Source: Thermoflexus sp. (GTDB lineage: Bacteria; Chloroflexota; Anaerolineae; Thermoflexales; Thermoflexaceae). From it: 64,000 bases of DNA. A program made the translations under genes and the position numbers. Shown here piece by piece: positions 33,463 to 42,348 of the stretch. Location of the stretch: NCBI RefSeq assembly GCF_034432235.1, contig NZ_DAOUCJ010000003.1, positions 1 through 64,000 on the forward strand, given 5' to 3'. The notes below the pieces were generated by a model that did not search any database, was not told the origin of the DNA, and was given only the letters and a program-made list of their open reading frames with translations. Positions within the stretch are counted from its first letter, which is position 1. The number at the start of each line of letters is the position of its first letter.

Positions 33463-34593
33463 TTATTCTATGGAAATGCGCGGGATATCGAAGGCGGCTT
33501 CCAGTAGCGCCACCAGGCCTGCGGCGACCAGCGTATGGCCTCCCATTAGGAGGGCCAGAGGCGCCCGAGCCGCGGCTTCGATCCATTCCCGGATCACCGG
33601 ATCGCGGATCTCGGAAGCCGCAAAGAGATCCGCGGCGTAGCGGTCCGCGGGCGATGGCCAGCGGCCGGCGGCCGCCATCCAGACCCGGAGGTCCAGCAGG
33701 GCTCCATCGGCCAGTTCCGTTAGCGTTTCGAAGAAGCGCGGGGGCCCTACTGCCTGAAGATAAGCATACACCAGGGAGCGCACCTCGCCCCGTTGCATCC
33801 GGGCGCTGGCCTGCATCCCCCGCTCCTCGCTGAACACGCGGGTCCAGACCTGGGCGTGCCGTTCCAGGGCCGTCCAGGCCCACGAGGGGACGCGCCCCGC
33901 CACGATCAGACGGCTCCCCGGGGTTCGCAACAGGGCCTGGATCCGGTGCACCCGGGAGGGATCCCATCCGGTTCGCGCCACGGCCTCTCGGAGAGCGGTA
34001 GGCGCCTGGGGATGCTGGGCGGCGATCAGGGCGTCCACCGGTGTATCCAGATCCAGGAGGGAGGCGGTGGAACGCGGCCAGACCCGCGCCGGGAGACCGG
34101 CCTCCCGATGCAGCACCCATGCCATCGCATTGTCCGTGGGAAGCCGCCGGGCACAGGCGGGGATGATCTCCGCCGGGGCCACCGCAATCCAGTCGCTGGA
34201 ATGCAGGTTGTTGGTCAGCAGGCCTTGCCGGATTTCCGCGAACGTGGTGAGCACCGCTTCCCAATCCGCCGAGCTCATCAAGGGCGCGGCGCCCGCCCCT
34301 ACGTAGAGCAGGCGGGAGATCCGATGGCGCTGGATCAGCTCGGCCAGGCGGGCGCCGAATTCGAACGGCTGACCCCCCGGATCCAGATCCACTTCCAGAG
34401 GGAAAGGGGCCCCTTCCAGGGCTTCCAGGCCCTCTCGATCCGGAGCGGCCAGGATGACCCGGGCCACCTGTCCGGTATCCATGATCCGACGGATGGTCTC
34501 CTGAGCCGCCACCCGGAGGATCCGCCCCATTTGCTGTTCCAGCGGGTGGTTCCCCATCGGGCCCACCATCACCAGCAGGGCGAGATCTTTCAT
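33463..34593 (-). CDS. Nucleotidyltransferase-like protein of unknown role
   Basis: This 376-residue protein is not assigned by name. The first half looks like an NTP-transferase (MobA/CofC-like) fold: ARVILAAPDREGLEAL, LDPGGQPFEFGARLAELI and LLDLDTPVDALIAAQ. The second half is helical and ends in a Gly/Ala-rich LLMGGHTLVAAGLVALL. The start at 34593 follows GGGGGGA. It diverges from the transporter gene 160 bases away. A role in cofactor or sugar-nucleotide metabolism is only a guess. Confidence 0.5.
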   Translation of the reverse strand: MKDLALLVMVGPMGNHPLEQQMGRILRVAAQETIRRIMDTGQVARVILAAPDREGLEALEGAPFPLEVDLDPGGQPFEFGARLAELIQRHRISRLLYVGAGAAPLMSSADWEAVLTTFAEIRQGLLTNNLHSSDWIAVAPAEIIPACARRLPTDNAMAWVLHREAGLPARVWPRSTASLLDLDTPVDALIAAQHPQAPTALREAVARTGWDPSRVHRIQALLRTPGSRLIVAGRVPSWAWTALERHAQVWTRVFSEERGMQASARMQRGEVRSLVYAYLQAVGPPRFFETLTELADGALLDLRVWMAAAGRWPSPADRYAADLFAASEIRDPVIREWIEAAARAPLALLMGGHTLVAAGLVALLEAAFDIPRISIE

Positions 34594-34753
34594 ATGGTCC
34601 CCCCGAGCTTTCCCATCATCTTGTGGCATCAGGGGTTGCGCCGCCGTCTTCCCTATGGGATTTGGGAGCGCGCGTTCTTCCCATCACTCTCTGAGTTAGA
34701 ATCATACCCGGAGATGGGGAGAATCTCATCCCTTCCGGCCGGAGGACTCCACG

Positions 34754-36016
34754 ATGACGACCGCGCGAGGCGCTGCCACCACCTGGCCTCAGTGGATCGC
34801 CCTGAGCCTGTATGGGCTGGCTTTAACCATGACCTCCAATGTGGTGGATCCCCCGTGGCTGAGCCAGAAGGCAAGCGAGCTGGCGGGCCCGGGCTGGCAG
34901 AACACCCTGCTGGGCAGCGTGGCCTTCATCGGCCTGATCTGGGCCGCCCTGGTTCAGCCGGTCTTTGGAGCCTGGAGCGATCGGATCCACAGTCCCTGGG
35001 GACGTCGCAAGCCGTTCCTCTGGCTGGGCAGCCTGCTCCTGGCCGTGGCCCTGGCCCTCCTCATTGCCGCGCCTTCTGTGCCGCTGCTCATCCTGGCTCT
35101 GCTCCTGGTGCAAACGTTCTCCAACATGGTGCAGGCCGCCTACCAGGGGTTGATCCCCGATCATGTGCCCGAGGATCAGCGGGGCCGGGCCTCCGGGATC
35201 AAGGGATTTATGGAGATCCCGGCGGTGGTGATCGGTCCGCTGATCGCCGGTTATTTCCTGGGCCGGGGGCAAATCTGGGGGCCCTATCCGGTGCTGGTGA
35301 TGCTCTATCTTCTGGTTGGGCTGATCACGGCGGCAGCGGTGCCCTCCCAGGCTCTGGTCGAGCCGCCGGCTCGTCGCCCCGCCTGGATCTATCAGGTGGA
35401 ATGGGGCCGCGCCCCCACCTTTGCCTTCTGGCTGGCCCATCGCCTCATGTTCTGGTGGGCGCTGCTGACGCTGCGCACCTTTCTGATCTTCTTCTTCCGG
35501 GATACCATGGGCCTGACGATGGAGCAGGCGCAGGCGCTCAATGGCGCCCTTTCGGCGATCCTGGGGGCGGTGATCCTGTTGCTGATGGTGCCTTCCGGCG
35601 CCCTGGCCGATCGCTGGGGCGTGCGCCCGCTGCTCCAGGGCGCCGGGATCCTGGCCAGCCTGGGGACCTTCGGCTTCCTCGGTGTATCCCGGCTGTATGG
35701 ACGGCCGGAGCTCCCGGTGCTGGTGGCCGCTTCGCTGACCATCGGAGTGGGCGTGGCCATGTTCGTGGCGGCCAGCTGGACCTGGATCACTCGCATCGTG
35801 CCTTCCGATGAGGCGGCGCGCTATCTGGGGCTGGGGAATATCGCCACGGCGGTGGGCAGCGCCATCGCCCGTCTGAGCGGCCCGGCCATCGACGCGCTGA
35901 ACCGGACCACGGGCAGCCTGCTGGGTTACGATGTGATCTACGGCCTGGCCGGCCTGCTGTTCCTGGGCAGTCTGCTCCTGGCACGCCCCCCCGCCTGGAC
36001 GGATAAACGCCTGTGA
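34754..36016 (+). CDS. MFS transporter, GPH/sucrose-carrier-like
   Basis: A 420-residue protein with about twelve membrane segments. GAWSDRIHSPWGRRKPFLWLG after the second or third helix is the conserved cytoplasmic loop of GPH/SLC45-type sugar carriers, and the second half has SGALADRWGVRPLL. Members co-transport glycosides with H+ or Na+. GGCCGGAGGACTCCACG precedes the ATG. No sugar-metabolism neighbours help to fix the substrate. Confidence 0.82.
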   Translation: MTTARGAATTWPQWIALSLYGLALTMTSNVVDPPWLSQKASELAGPGWQNTLLGSVAFIGLIWAALVQPVFGAWSDRIHSPWGRRKPFLWLGSLLLAVALALLIAAPSVPLLILALLLVQTFSNMVQAAYQGLIPDHVPEDQRGRASGIKGFMEIPAVVIGPLIAGYFLGRGQIWGPYPVLVMLYLLVGLITAAAVPSQALVEPPARRPAWIYQVEWGRAPTFAFWLAHRLMFWWALLTLRTFLIFFFRDTMGLTMEQAQALNGALSAILGAVILLLMVPSGALADRWGVRPLLQGAGILASLGTFGFLGVSRLYGRPELPVLVAASLTIGVGVAMFVAASWTWITRIVPSDEAARYLGLGNIATAVGSAIARLSGPAIDALNRTTGSLLGYDVIYGLAGLLFLGSLLLARPPAWTDKRL

Positions 36017-36086
36017 GCCTCCGATCGAGCGCGGGGAGAGGCAAGGCTTCCCTGGATCCAGCGTCTGGTAGAATGCGGAGGCGCTC

Positions 36087-36551
36087 GTGCGGTTGCGGGA
36101 ATGGATGGAGGCGCTTCCCAAACGACTTCAGCCGCTCCTCCCGCCGGACCTCCGGGGGTTCCGATGGTCCGCCCGGCCATGGCTGGTGCAGGTCTACTAT
36201 CACGACCCGGCGTTTCACTACGAGGTGTGGCACCTGGGGGAACGGCGGGGGCGCATCGAGATCGGCCTGCATTTTGAGAGCCGGGACCCGGAGCGAAATC
36301 GGGACGCTCTCAAGCGGATGAGCCGTCACATCTGGGAGATCCGGGATCGCCTGGGGCCTTACGTGGAGGCCGAGCTATGGGATCGCGGATGGGCCAAGGT
36401 GTTTGAGACCCATCCGCTTCCGCCGCTGGATGAGGAAAGCCTGGAGCGTTTCGCTCAGCGTCTGACGCTCTGGATCCAGACGCTGGAGCCGATCCTCGCC
36501 CGGGAGCAAGCCGGCGCCCACGACCTCCCAACTCCCCCAAGGGGGGCATAA
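36087..36551 (+). CDS. Hypothetical protein (GTG start)
   Basis: I do not recognise this 154-residue protein. It is rich in charged and aromatic residues (FHYEVWHLGERRGRIEIGLHFESRD, then RMSRHIWEIRDRLGPYVEAELWDRGWAKVFE) and predicted soluble, mixed alpha/beta. GTG 36087 follows GGAGG by five bases. It lies 70 bases after the transporter gene. Its last codons lie in a CCCCC-AA-GGGGG palindrome (about 36532-36546). Confidence 0.6.
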   Translation: MRLREWMEALPKRLQPLLPPDLRGFRWSARPWLVQVYYHDPAFHYEVWHLGERRGRIEIGLHFESRDPERNRDALKRMSRHIWEIRDRLGPYVEAELWDRGWAKVFETHPLPPLDEESLERFAQRLTLWIQTLEPILAREQAGAHDLPTPPRGA

Positions 36552-36667
36552 GGCGCGGATCTGCTCGAAGTTTTCCAGGCGGTAGCGTTCGGGGGAGGCC
36601 GCGGACTTCCCCCTGAAAGAAGAGGATCCCGTTCTGGAGGACAACCCCATTGCCCATCGGAGCGCCT

Positions 36668-38908
36668 ATGCGTCACCTTCCTTCCTTTCTCAGGGAATTG
36701 AACCCCAGCCAGCAGGAAGCGGTCACTGCGCCGGACGGGCCGATCCTGGTGCTGGCCGGGCCGGGCAGCGGGAAAACGCGGGTGCTGACCTACCGGATCG
36801 CCTATCTGCTGACCGTTCGCCGTGTCTCTCCCTTCCACATCCTGGCTGTCACCTTCACCAATAAAGCGGCGGAAGAAATGCGGGCCCGCTTGGAGGCTCT
36901 GTTCGGCGAGCGGGCCGCCGAGCTCACCCTGGGGACTTTCCACGCCATCTGCGCCCGCTTCCTGCGCCGGGAAGCCTCGCTCCTGGGCCTGAACCCTCAA
37001 TTTGTGATTTACGACGAGGAAGACCAGCTGGAAGCCGTCCGGCAGGCGCTGCGCGATCTCCACCTGGATGAGAAGCGCTACCGGCCCGGGGCGCTGCGGG
37101 CGGCCATCTCCCGGGCCAAGAACGAGTTCATCCGTCCGGATGACTACCCCATTCGCACCTACTTCGATGAGATCGTCGCTCGCGTTTACAGCCGCTATGA
37201 GGAACGCCTGCGAGCCGCCGATGCCCTGGACTTCGATGATCTCCTGCTGCGGGCGGTCGATCTGTTTGAAAACCACCCCGAGGCCCTGGCCCGCTATCAG
37301 GAACGCTACCGCCATATCCTGGTGGACGAGTTCCAGGATACGAACACCGTGCAGGTTTTCCTGTTGCGGCTGCTGGCCTCCCGGCACCGCAACCTGTTTT
37401 GCGTGGGGGATGAGGATCAGAGCATCTACGGCTGGCGCGGGGCGGATTTCCGCAATGTCATCCGCTTCCGGGAACATTTCCCTGAGGCCCGCATCATCAT
37501 CCTCGAAGAGAATTACCGGTCCACCCGGACCATCCTGGAGGCGGCCCAGTCGGTTATCCGTTTCAACCGGGAGCGGTATAACGAGAAGCGCCTGGTCGCC
37601 GCCCGCGGGCCCGGTTCCCCGATTACGGTCTACGAAGCGTTCGACGAAGAGGACGAGGCCGCCTTCGTGGTCCGTCATATCCAGGAGCTGATCGAAACCC
37701 GTGGGGTTCGGCCTCAGGAGATCGCTGTGATGTATCGGACCAACGCGCAATCCCGGGCGCTGGAGGAAGCCTTCATCCGGGCCGGTCTGCCCTACCGGCT
37801 GGTGGGCGGCGTCCGCTTCTATCAGCGCCGCGAGATCAAGGACCTTCTGGCTTACCTCCGCCTGGTCCTGAACCCCCATGACGATCTCAGCCTGGTCCGC
37901 GTCCTGAACGTGCCCCCACGGGGGATCGGCCCGGCGACGCTCTCCAAGTTAACGGCGCTGGCCCAGCAGCAGGGGAGCTCTCTGTTCACGGCCATCGAAC
38001 AGGCCACGGGCCATCCCTCCCCGATTCGGGGAGGGGAAGGGGGGAGGGGTGGGATCTCCCTTCCCCAGAAAATCCGCCATGCCCTCGTCGATCTCATCGA
38101 GCGGATCCGGGCCTGGCAGGCGGCCCGCGAGCGCATGGGCGTGGCGGAGTTGTTGCGGCGCATCATCGATGAGATCGGCTACGCGGAATATCTGGAGAGC
38201 CTGGAGGATCAGGAGCGGGAGATCGGAGGACGGCGCTGGGATAACGTGATGGAGCTGCTGCGGGTCGCTGCCCCCTATCGACCGGGCGCTTTCGAGGATC
38301 CGCTGGCGGTCTTCCTCAGCGAGGCGGCCCTGATCTCCGATGTGGATACCCTGCGGGATGACGTGGATGCGCCGATCCTGTTAACGCTCCATGCCGCCAA
38401 GGGGCTGGAATTCGAGGCGGTGTTCATCACCGGTCTGGAGGAGGGGTTGCTTCCGCACAGCCGTTCTATGGATGAGCCCGCCGCCCTGGAGGAAGAGCGG
38501 CGCCTGTTCTACGTGGGGATGACGCGAGCCAAAGATCTCCTGTTCCTGACCTATGCCTTCCGTCGGTATGAGGAGATCCGCACGCCCTCGCGGTTCCTCC
38601 GAGAGATCCCGAAGGAGCTGTGGAGTGCGGTGCCTGGGCACCGCACTCCACGGGCCCCTCGATCCCGGCGGGATCGCAAAGCGGCCGCTTTACAGGAAAC
38701 CCCGGTGGCCCCTCCCTCCAGCCTGCGCTTCCGCCCGGGCATGCGGGTTCGTCATCCTCAGTTTGGGGAAGGGCTGATCCTGGAGAGCCGGCGGGCTGGC
38801 CCGGACGAAGAGGTGGTGGTGATGTTCGAGGAAGCTGGGCTTAAGCGGCTCCTGGCCGGGTTTGCAAACCTGCAGATCCTCCCGGATCCGACACGTCCCC
38901 CTTCGTAG
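36668..38908 (+). CDS. UvrD/PcrA family DNA helicase
   Basis: The 746-residue SF1A helicase has all major motifs: GPGSGKTRVLTYR (Walker A, 31-37), TFTNKAAEEM, TFHAICARFLR, LVDEFQDTN, VGDEDQSIYGWRGA, LEENYRST, LTLHAAKGLEFEAVFI and the C-terminal YVGMTRAKDLLFLTYA. A Tudor-like PcrA tail (GMRVRHPQFGEGLI) ends it. It unwinds 3'-5' in repair and replication. Two short non-conserved, palindrome-encoded inserts are present (near residues 445-462 and 650-665). The start at 36668 follows CGGAGCG. Confidence 0.93.
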   Translation: MRHLPSFLRELNPSQQEAVTAPDGPILVLAGPGSGKTRVLTYRIAYLLTVRRVSPFHILAVTFTNKAAEEMRARLEALFGERAAELTLGTFHAICARFLRREASLLGLNPQFVIYDEEDQLEAVRQALRDLHLDEKRYRPGALRAAISRAKNEFIRPDDYPIRTYFDEIVARVYSRYEERLRAADALDFDDLLLRAVDLFENHPEALARYQERYRHILVDEFQDTNTVQVFLLRLLASRHRNLFCVGDEDQSIYGWRGADFRNVIRFREHFPEARIIILEENYRSTRTILEAAQSVIRFNRERYNEKRLVAARGPGSPITVYEAFDEEDEAAFVVRHIQELIETRGVRPQEIAVMYRTNAQSRALEEAFIRAGLPYRLVGGVRFYQRREIKDLLAYLRLVLNPHDDLSLVRVLNVPPRGIGPATLSKLTALAQQQGSSLFTAIEQATGHPSPIRGGEGGRGGISLPQKIRHALVDLIERIRAWQAARERMGVAELLRRIIDEIGYAEYLESLEDQEREIGGRRWDNVMELLRVAAPYRPGAFEDPLAVFLSEAALISDVDTLRDDVDAPILLTLHAAKGLEFEAVFITGLEEGLLPHSRSMDEPAALEEERRLFYVGMTRAKDLLFLTYAFRRYEEIRTPSRFLREIPKELWSAVPGHRTPRAPRSRRDRKAAALQETPVAPPSSLRFRPGMRVRHPQFGEGLILESRRAGPDEEVVVMFEEAGLKRLLAGFANLQILPDPTRPPS
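38015..38035 (+). repeat. GC-rich palindrome inside the helicase gene
   Basis: CCCTCCCCGA-T-TCGGGGAGGG is a perfect 10-bp inverted repeat with a one-base centre, followed by a G-rich run. In frame it encodes the low-complexity HPSPIRGGEGGRGG stretch, which interrupts an otherwise alignable part of the helicase between the GIGPATL motif and the IRAWQAARERMGVAELL region. It looks like a palindromic mini-element inserted in frame. Confidence 0.5.
38620..38651 (+). repeat. Perfect 15-bp palindrome inside the helicase gene
   Basis: GTGGAGTGCGGTGCC (38620-38634), TG, then GGCACCGCACTCCAC (38637-38651) is a perfect inverted repeat in the coding region. It translates in frame as LWSAVPGHRTPR, in the variable linker between the helicase core and the C-terminal Tudor-like domain. 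Short palindromic elements with this kind of SAV..HRTP translation are known to invade genes in other phyla (established in general, not checked here). Confidence 0.6.
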
Positions 38909-38927
38909 CGCGTGAGCTGGTTATGAT

Positions 38928-39617
38928 CTATGAGTCCGCTTTCAACCGGCGCCTTCGATAGAAATCGCACCAGCGCCGCACCGGGCAGAGCTCGCAACGC
39001 GGTCGCTGGGCTTTGCAGATCTCCCGGCCATGGCGGATCAGGAGCAGGTGGAAGGGGAGGTATCGTTCCGGCGGGACCAGCGCTTCCATCCAGTCATGAG
39101 CTTTCTCCGCGGACATCCCCTCGGGGATCAGGCCCAGACGGGTTCCCACGCGGTGAACGTGCGTATCCACCGGGAACGCGGGCTTATCCAGCGAAAACAG
39201 GAGCACGATGGCCGCTGTCTTCGGCCCCACCCCGTCCAGCCTCCGCAGCCAGGCTTTGGCTTCCTCCACCGGCCATTCCGCCAGGAAGTCGAGGGACAGC
39301 TCCCCGCGCTCCTCCGTGATCCGCTGCAGGATCCGCTGGATACGGGGCGCTTTCTGAGCGGAAAGCCCGGCGGGCCGGATGGCCTCCTGCACGGCCTCCA
39401 CGGGGGCATCCCGCACCGCCTCCCAGGTGGGAAACCGTTCGCGCAGCCGCTCGAAAGCCCGCCAGCTGTTGATGTCGCTGGTGTTCTGAGAGAGGACGGT
39501 CAGGATCAATTCCGAGAGGGGATCCAGCCGCCAGCGGGCCGGGATCCCGTAATAGGCCTCCAGCGCACGGTCGATTTCTTCCGCCTTCCGCTTTAGCGCT
39601 GCACGGGGTCGATCCAT
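38928..39617 (-). CDS. nth: Endonuclease III-like DNA glycosylase with FeS cluster
   Basis: A 229-residue HhH-GPD protein. The hairpin LDGVGPKTAAIVLLF contains the catalytic K133 and VDTHVHRVGTRLG contains D151. The 4Fe-4S ligands C201-x6-C208-x2-C211-x5-C217 are complete. It excises oxidised pyrimidines from DNA and cuts the abasic strand. It converges with the helicase gene with 19 bases between stops. The symbol follows the family; a relative such as an archaeal-type Nth homologue is possible. Confidence 0.88.
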   Translation of the reverse strand: MDRPRAALKRKAEEIDRALEAYYGIPARWRLDPLSELILTVLSQNTSDINSWRAFERLRERFPTWEAVRDAPVEAVQEAIRPAGLSAQKAPRIQRILQRITEERGELSLDFLAEWPVEEAKAWLRRLDGVGPKTAAIVLLFSLDKPAFPVDTHVHRVGTRLGLIPEGMSAEKAHDWMEALVPPERYLPFHLLLIRHGREICKAQRPRCELCPVRRWCDFYRRRRLKADS

Positions 39618-39698
39618 ATCTCCAGTTCTGCTGCCGGATGGTTCTCAGGGCTTACATCGCGGGACCGCAATCGGGGGGGCGGCCGCGGGAGGGCGATT

Positions 39699-40838
39699 CT
39701 ATTCTCCGAACCAGGCCCGGAGCCGCTCCGCCTCGAAGGCCCGCTTTTCCTCCAGGTAACGGGAGGAGGGCTCGGTGAGCTCGATCTCGGGAGCCGGATC
39801 CGCGAGGAAGCGCCCACGCACCAGCATCGCCTCGCCTCGTCCCATCTCCAGGTAACAGAATCCCTCTCCCGTGAAGGCGGCCATCGGCTCCCGACCGGCG
39901 AACACCGCCGCGATCCGCTCTGCGACCACCTGGCCCTCCGCCTCCGCGAAGACCCCCGCCTTGGGCATGGGCATGCCGTTCGGGAGGAGGATCTCGGTGA
40001 TGTCGCCGATGGCGTAAACGCCCGGGAATCGGGTTTCCAGCGTCCGGGGGTTCACCCGCACCCAGGCTCCGCCATCAGTGAGACCGCTGCGAACCACCAC
40101 TTCCGGACAGCGGTGGGGGGGCACTCCCAGAAGCAGATCGAAGGGCCGTCGCCGCTCGCCGAAGCGCACCGCTCCCGCTTCCACGGATGTGGCCTTCTGG
40201 TTGGGGGAGAACTCGATCCCATGCTCCGCGAGGCGCCCCTCCAGCACGGAGCAGCCGGCCGCTCCCAGAACAGGGAGGGACATCGGCTGGGGGGTGAACA
40301 CCGACAGATGGGCCCGGATGCCCCGCGCCTCGAAGAAGTCCTTCAACAGGAAGGCCATCTCGTAGGGCGCGGGCGGGCACTTATACGGAGCGCCGAAAAT
40401 CCCGATCACGACCTGCCCGCCCTGGAACGCGCGCACCGCCTCCGCCGCCCGGGGGATCTCCTGGGGATCGTATACATTGATCGCGTGCTCCCGGAAGCCG
40501 GGGATGGCGTCCGGATCCAGTTCGGCGCCCAGCGCGATCACCATCGCGTCCCCTTCCAGGCGCTGGCCGTCCGCTTCCACGGCCCGGTTGGCCGGATCGA
40601 TGGCATGGATCGTGGCCTGCAGGACGCGGATGCCCAGGCGCTCCAGCGCCTTCAACGGCCGGCGCCCCTCCTCGAGGGTGCCCCGGCCGATCATGGCCCA
40701 CGTCTTGCGCAGGCCCATCATGAAATATGGACGTCGCTCGATCAAAAGGATCTCGTCCTCTGGGGGGAGCCGTTGACGGAGCGCATAAGCCGTCGCCACT
40801 CCCCCGAAGCCGCCGCCCAGGATCAACACCCGTCGCAT
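39699..40838 (-). CDS. FAD/NAD(P)-dependent oxidoreductase, SQR-like
   Basis: The 379-residue flavoprotein begins RRVLILGGGFGGVATAYAL (dinucleotide fold), with GVYAIGDITEILLPNGMPMPKAGVFAEAEGQVVAERI in the second FAD motif. The YKCPPAPYE cysteine and the general layout match sulfide:quinone reductase and flavocytochrome c sulfide dehydrogenase relatives; a second Cys in AAGCSVLEG is present, but the usual C-terminal redox Cys is not evident. It may be a sulfide or NADH:quinone oxidoreductase. The start at 40838 follows AGGAGGG. Confidence 0.8.
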   Translation of the reverse strand: MRRVLILGGGFGGVATAYALRQRLPPEDEILLIERRPYFMMGLRKTWAMIGRGTLEEGRRPLKALERLGIRVLQATIHAIDPANRAVEADGQRLEGDAMVIALGAELDPDAIPGFREHAINVYDPQEIPRAAEAVRAFQGGQVVIGIFGAPYKCPPAPYEMAFLLKDFFEARGIRAHLSVFTPQPMSLPVLGAAGCSVLEGRLAEHGIEFSPNQKATSVEAGAVRFGERRRPFDLLLGVPPHRCPEVVVRSGLTDGGAWVRVNPRTLETRFPGVYAIGDITEILLPNGMPMPKAGVFAEAEGQVVAERIAAVFAGREPMAAFTGEGFCYLEMGRGEAMLVRGRFLADPAPEIELTEPSSRYLEEKRAFEAERLRAWFGE

Positions 40839-40952
40839 GAAACCCTCCTGTTCCAAGGCTTTCGGGGATCGAACCTCTCAGATCCGGAAGGCCCGATCGC
40901 CCTTCCTCTCCGGTCTGAAGAAAGCCTCCGTGCGCCTGCTAACGCTTCTAGT

Positions 40953-41387
40953 TTACACGGGGAAATGGCGCGCATGCCAGCGCTCCTCCACCCGGGTGGC
41001 GACCTGAACCGCCTCATGCTCCAGGCGAACTCCTCCATAGCGTTGAGGATGCGTTAGATAATCCTTAAGATAAGCCAGCAAAAACCCGATGATGCCCTTC
41101 TCCCGCCACTGGCGGATGTGGACCAGCTCGTGGACCAGGAGGAGGAATCCCGGCAACCGATCCAGCGGCCAGTAATCCGGATCTATAAAGATATGTCGTC
41201 CGAGGGTCACGGCGGCCGGGTCGACCCCGGGGATCGGATCCGGCATCAGCCGCAGGATCAGCCGGGAGAGCGGGGTCCCGACGTGCAGGCATGCGCGTTC
41301 CCAATCCATCTCGGAAAGCCAGGGGTCGGCAAGCTCGCGCAGCAGAGCCCGTATCGACTCGGGGATCGGTCCTCGGTAAGGGATCAT
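40953..41387 (-). CDS. Small HExxH metallopeptidase-like protein
   Basis: This 144-residue protein contains a zincin-type HELVH (H86, E87, H90) in FLLLVHELVHIRQW, with a later Glu candidate in RLEHEAVQVATR. It resembles the DUF4157-type or eCIS-core peptidase-like motif, but no partner genes are nearby. It may be an active small peptidase or an inactive scaffold. The start at 41387 follows GGAGG; an earlier ATG would add seven residues. Confidence 0.6.
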   Translation of the reverse strand: MIPYRGPIPESIRALLRELADPWLSEMDWERACLHVGTPLSRLILRLMPDPIPGVDPAAVTLGRHIFIDPDYWPLDRLPGFLLLVHELVHIRQWREKGIIGFLLAYLKDYLTHPQRYGGVRLEHEAVQVATRVEERWHARHFPV

Positions 41388-41616
41388 CCCGGTTGCCTCC
41401 ATACCCATGGGGTTTTCGAGATCGCGCGGAACTCCGATGAGACCCCGCGTGATCCCCAGAAAGCATCCTCTCTCCGATCATACGGTCTTCGGAGTGGGAG
41501 CCAAACGGGGCAAATCCCATCTGGATTCACGGCGATCATGGGCGACCCGCTCGTGTGCGCTGTCCCGGAAATGACTACAATTTACTGGATGATCCTTCCG
41601 CTCAGGGGAAGAACCC

Positions 41617-42324
41617 ATGAGCTGGACCCGCTATCGTGAGGTGGTTCTGGATCAGCTGCAGCGCGCCTTCGAAGCGAATCGGGACACGATCCCTGCGGCG
41701 GCCCGTCTGATCGCCGACGCCGTGGCCGGGGATCGGATCGTCCATGTGTTTGGGAGTGGACACTCGCAACTGGTGGCCCTGGATATCGTCGGTCGCGCCG
41801 GGGGGCTGGCGGGTGTGAACCCCATATGGGATCCCCTGTTCGGGCGGGCTGAGCGCCTGGAGGGGTTTGCTCCGGTTCTCCTGGCCGCCCACGCTTTTCA
41901 TCCGGGAGATGTGCTGATTGTGATCTCCCATTCGGGCCGCAATCCCGCCCCCATTGAAGTTGCCCTTCACGGCAGGCAGCACGGCCTTCCGGTGATCGCC
42001 GTGACCGCTGTGGCCTTCAGCCGCTCCATCCCCTCCCGCCATTCCTCGGGCAAACGTCTTTTCGAGCTTGCGGATGTGGTCCTGGATACCATGGGCCCTC
42101 CGGGCGATGCGGCCATCCGCCTGGATGGGGAGCTTTACGCAGGACCCACCTCCACCGTGGTCGGCGCCGCCCTGCTTCAGGCGGTGATCGCGGAGGCGGC
42201 CGCCCGGCTGATGGAGCAGGGGATCCGTCCCCCGCTGTTCCGTTCCGGCAACCTGGAGGGAGCGGACGCCCATAATCAGGAGCTGCGCGCCCGTTACCGG
42301 GGGCGGGTGCTGTTCCTGATTTAG
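41617..42324 (+). CDS. SIS-domain phosphosugar-binding protein
   Basis: A 235-residue UPF0309-type SIS protein: IVHVFGSGHSQLVALDIVGRAGGL at the phosphosugar loop and HPGDVLIVISHSGRNPAPIEVAL in the second. Members bind or isomerise phosphosugars or act as sugar-sensing regulators. AGGGGAAGAACCC precedes the ATG. It is followed 24 bases later by a membrane glycosyltransferase gene, so the two may be co-transcribed. Confidence 0.85.
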   Translation: MSWTRYREVVLDQLQRAFEANRDTIPAAARLIADAVAGDRIVHVFGSGHSQLVALDIVGRAGGLAGVNPIWDPLFGRAERLEGFAPVLLAAHAFHPGDVLIVISHSGRNPAPIEVALHGRQHGLPVIAVTAVAFSRSIPSRHSSGKRLFELADVVLDTMGPPGDAAIRLDGELYAGPTSTVVGAALLQAVIAEAAARLMEQGIRPPLFRSGNLEGADAHNQELRARYRGRVLFLI

Positions 42325-42348
42325 TCCAGTTTGTCTCAAGGTCCACCC

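Noticed and set aside
34680..34705. TTCTTC-16-TAGAAT as a promoter for the MFS transporter
   Set aside because: Only three of six bases match the -35 consensus and the region is short; too weak to list.
36552..36667. Coding-like stretch on the - strand (ERYRLENFEQIRALCPP) between the hypothetical gene and the helicase
   Set aside because: The words are split between frames and overlap a C-run/G-run palindrome; I could not link them to a family, so a pseudogene call would be a guess.
41570..41600. TACAAT as a -10 box for the SIS gene
   Set aside because: No acceptable -35 sequence or extended TG motif accompanies it.
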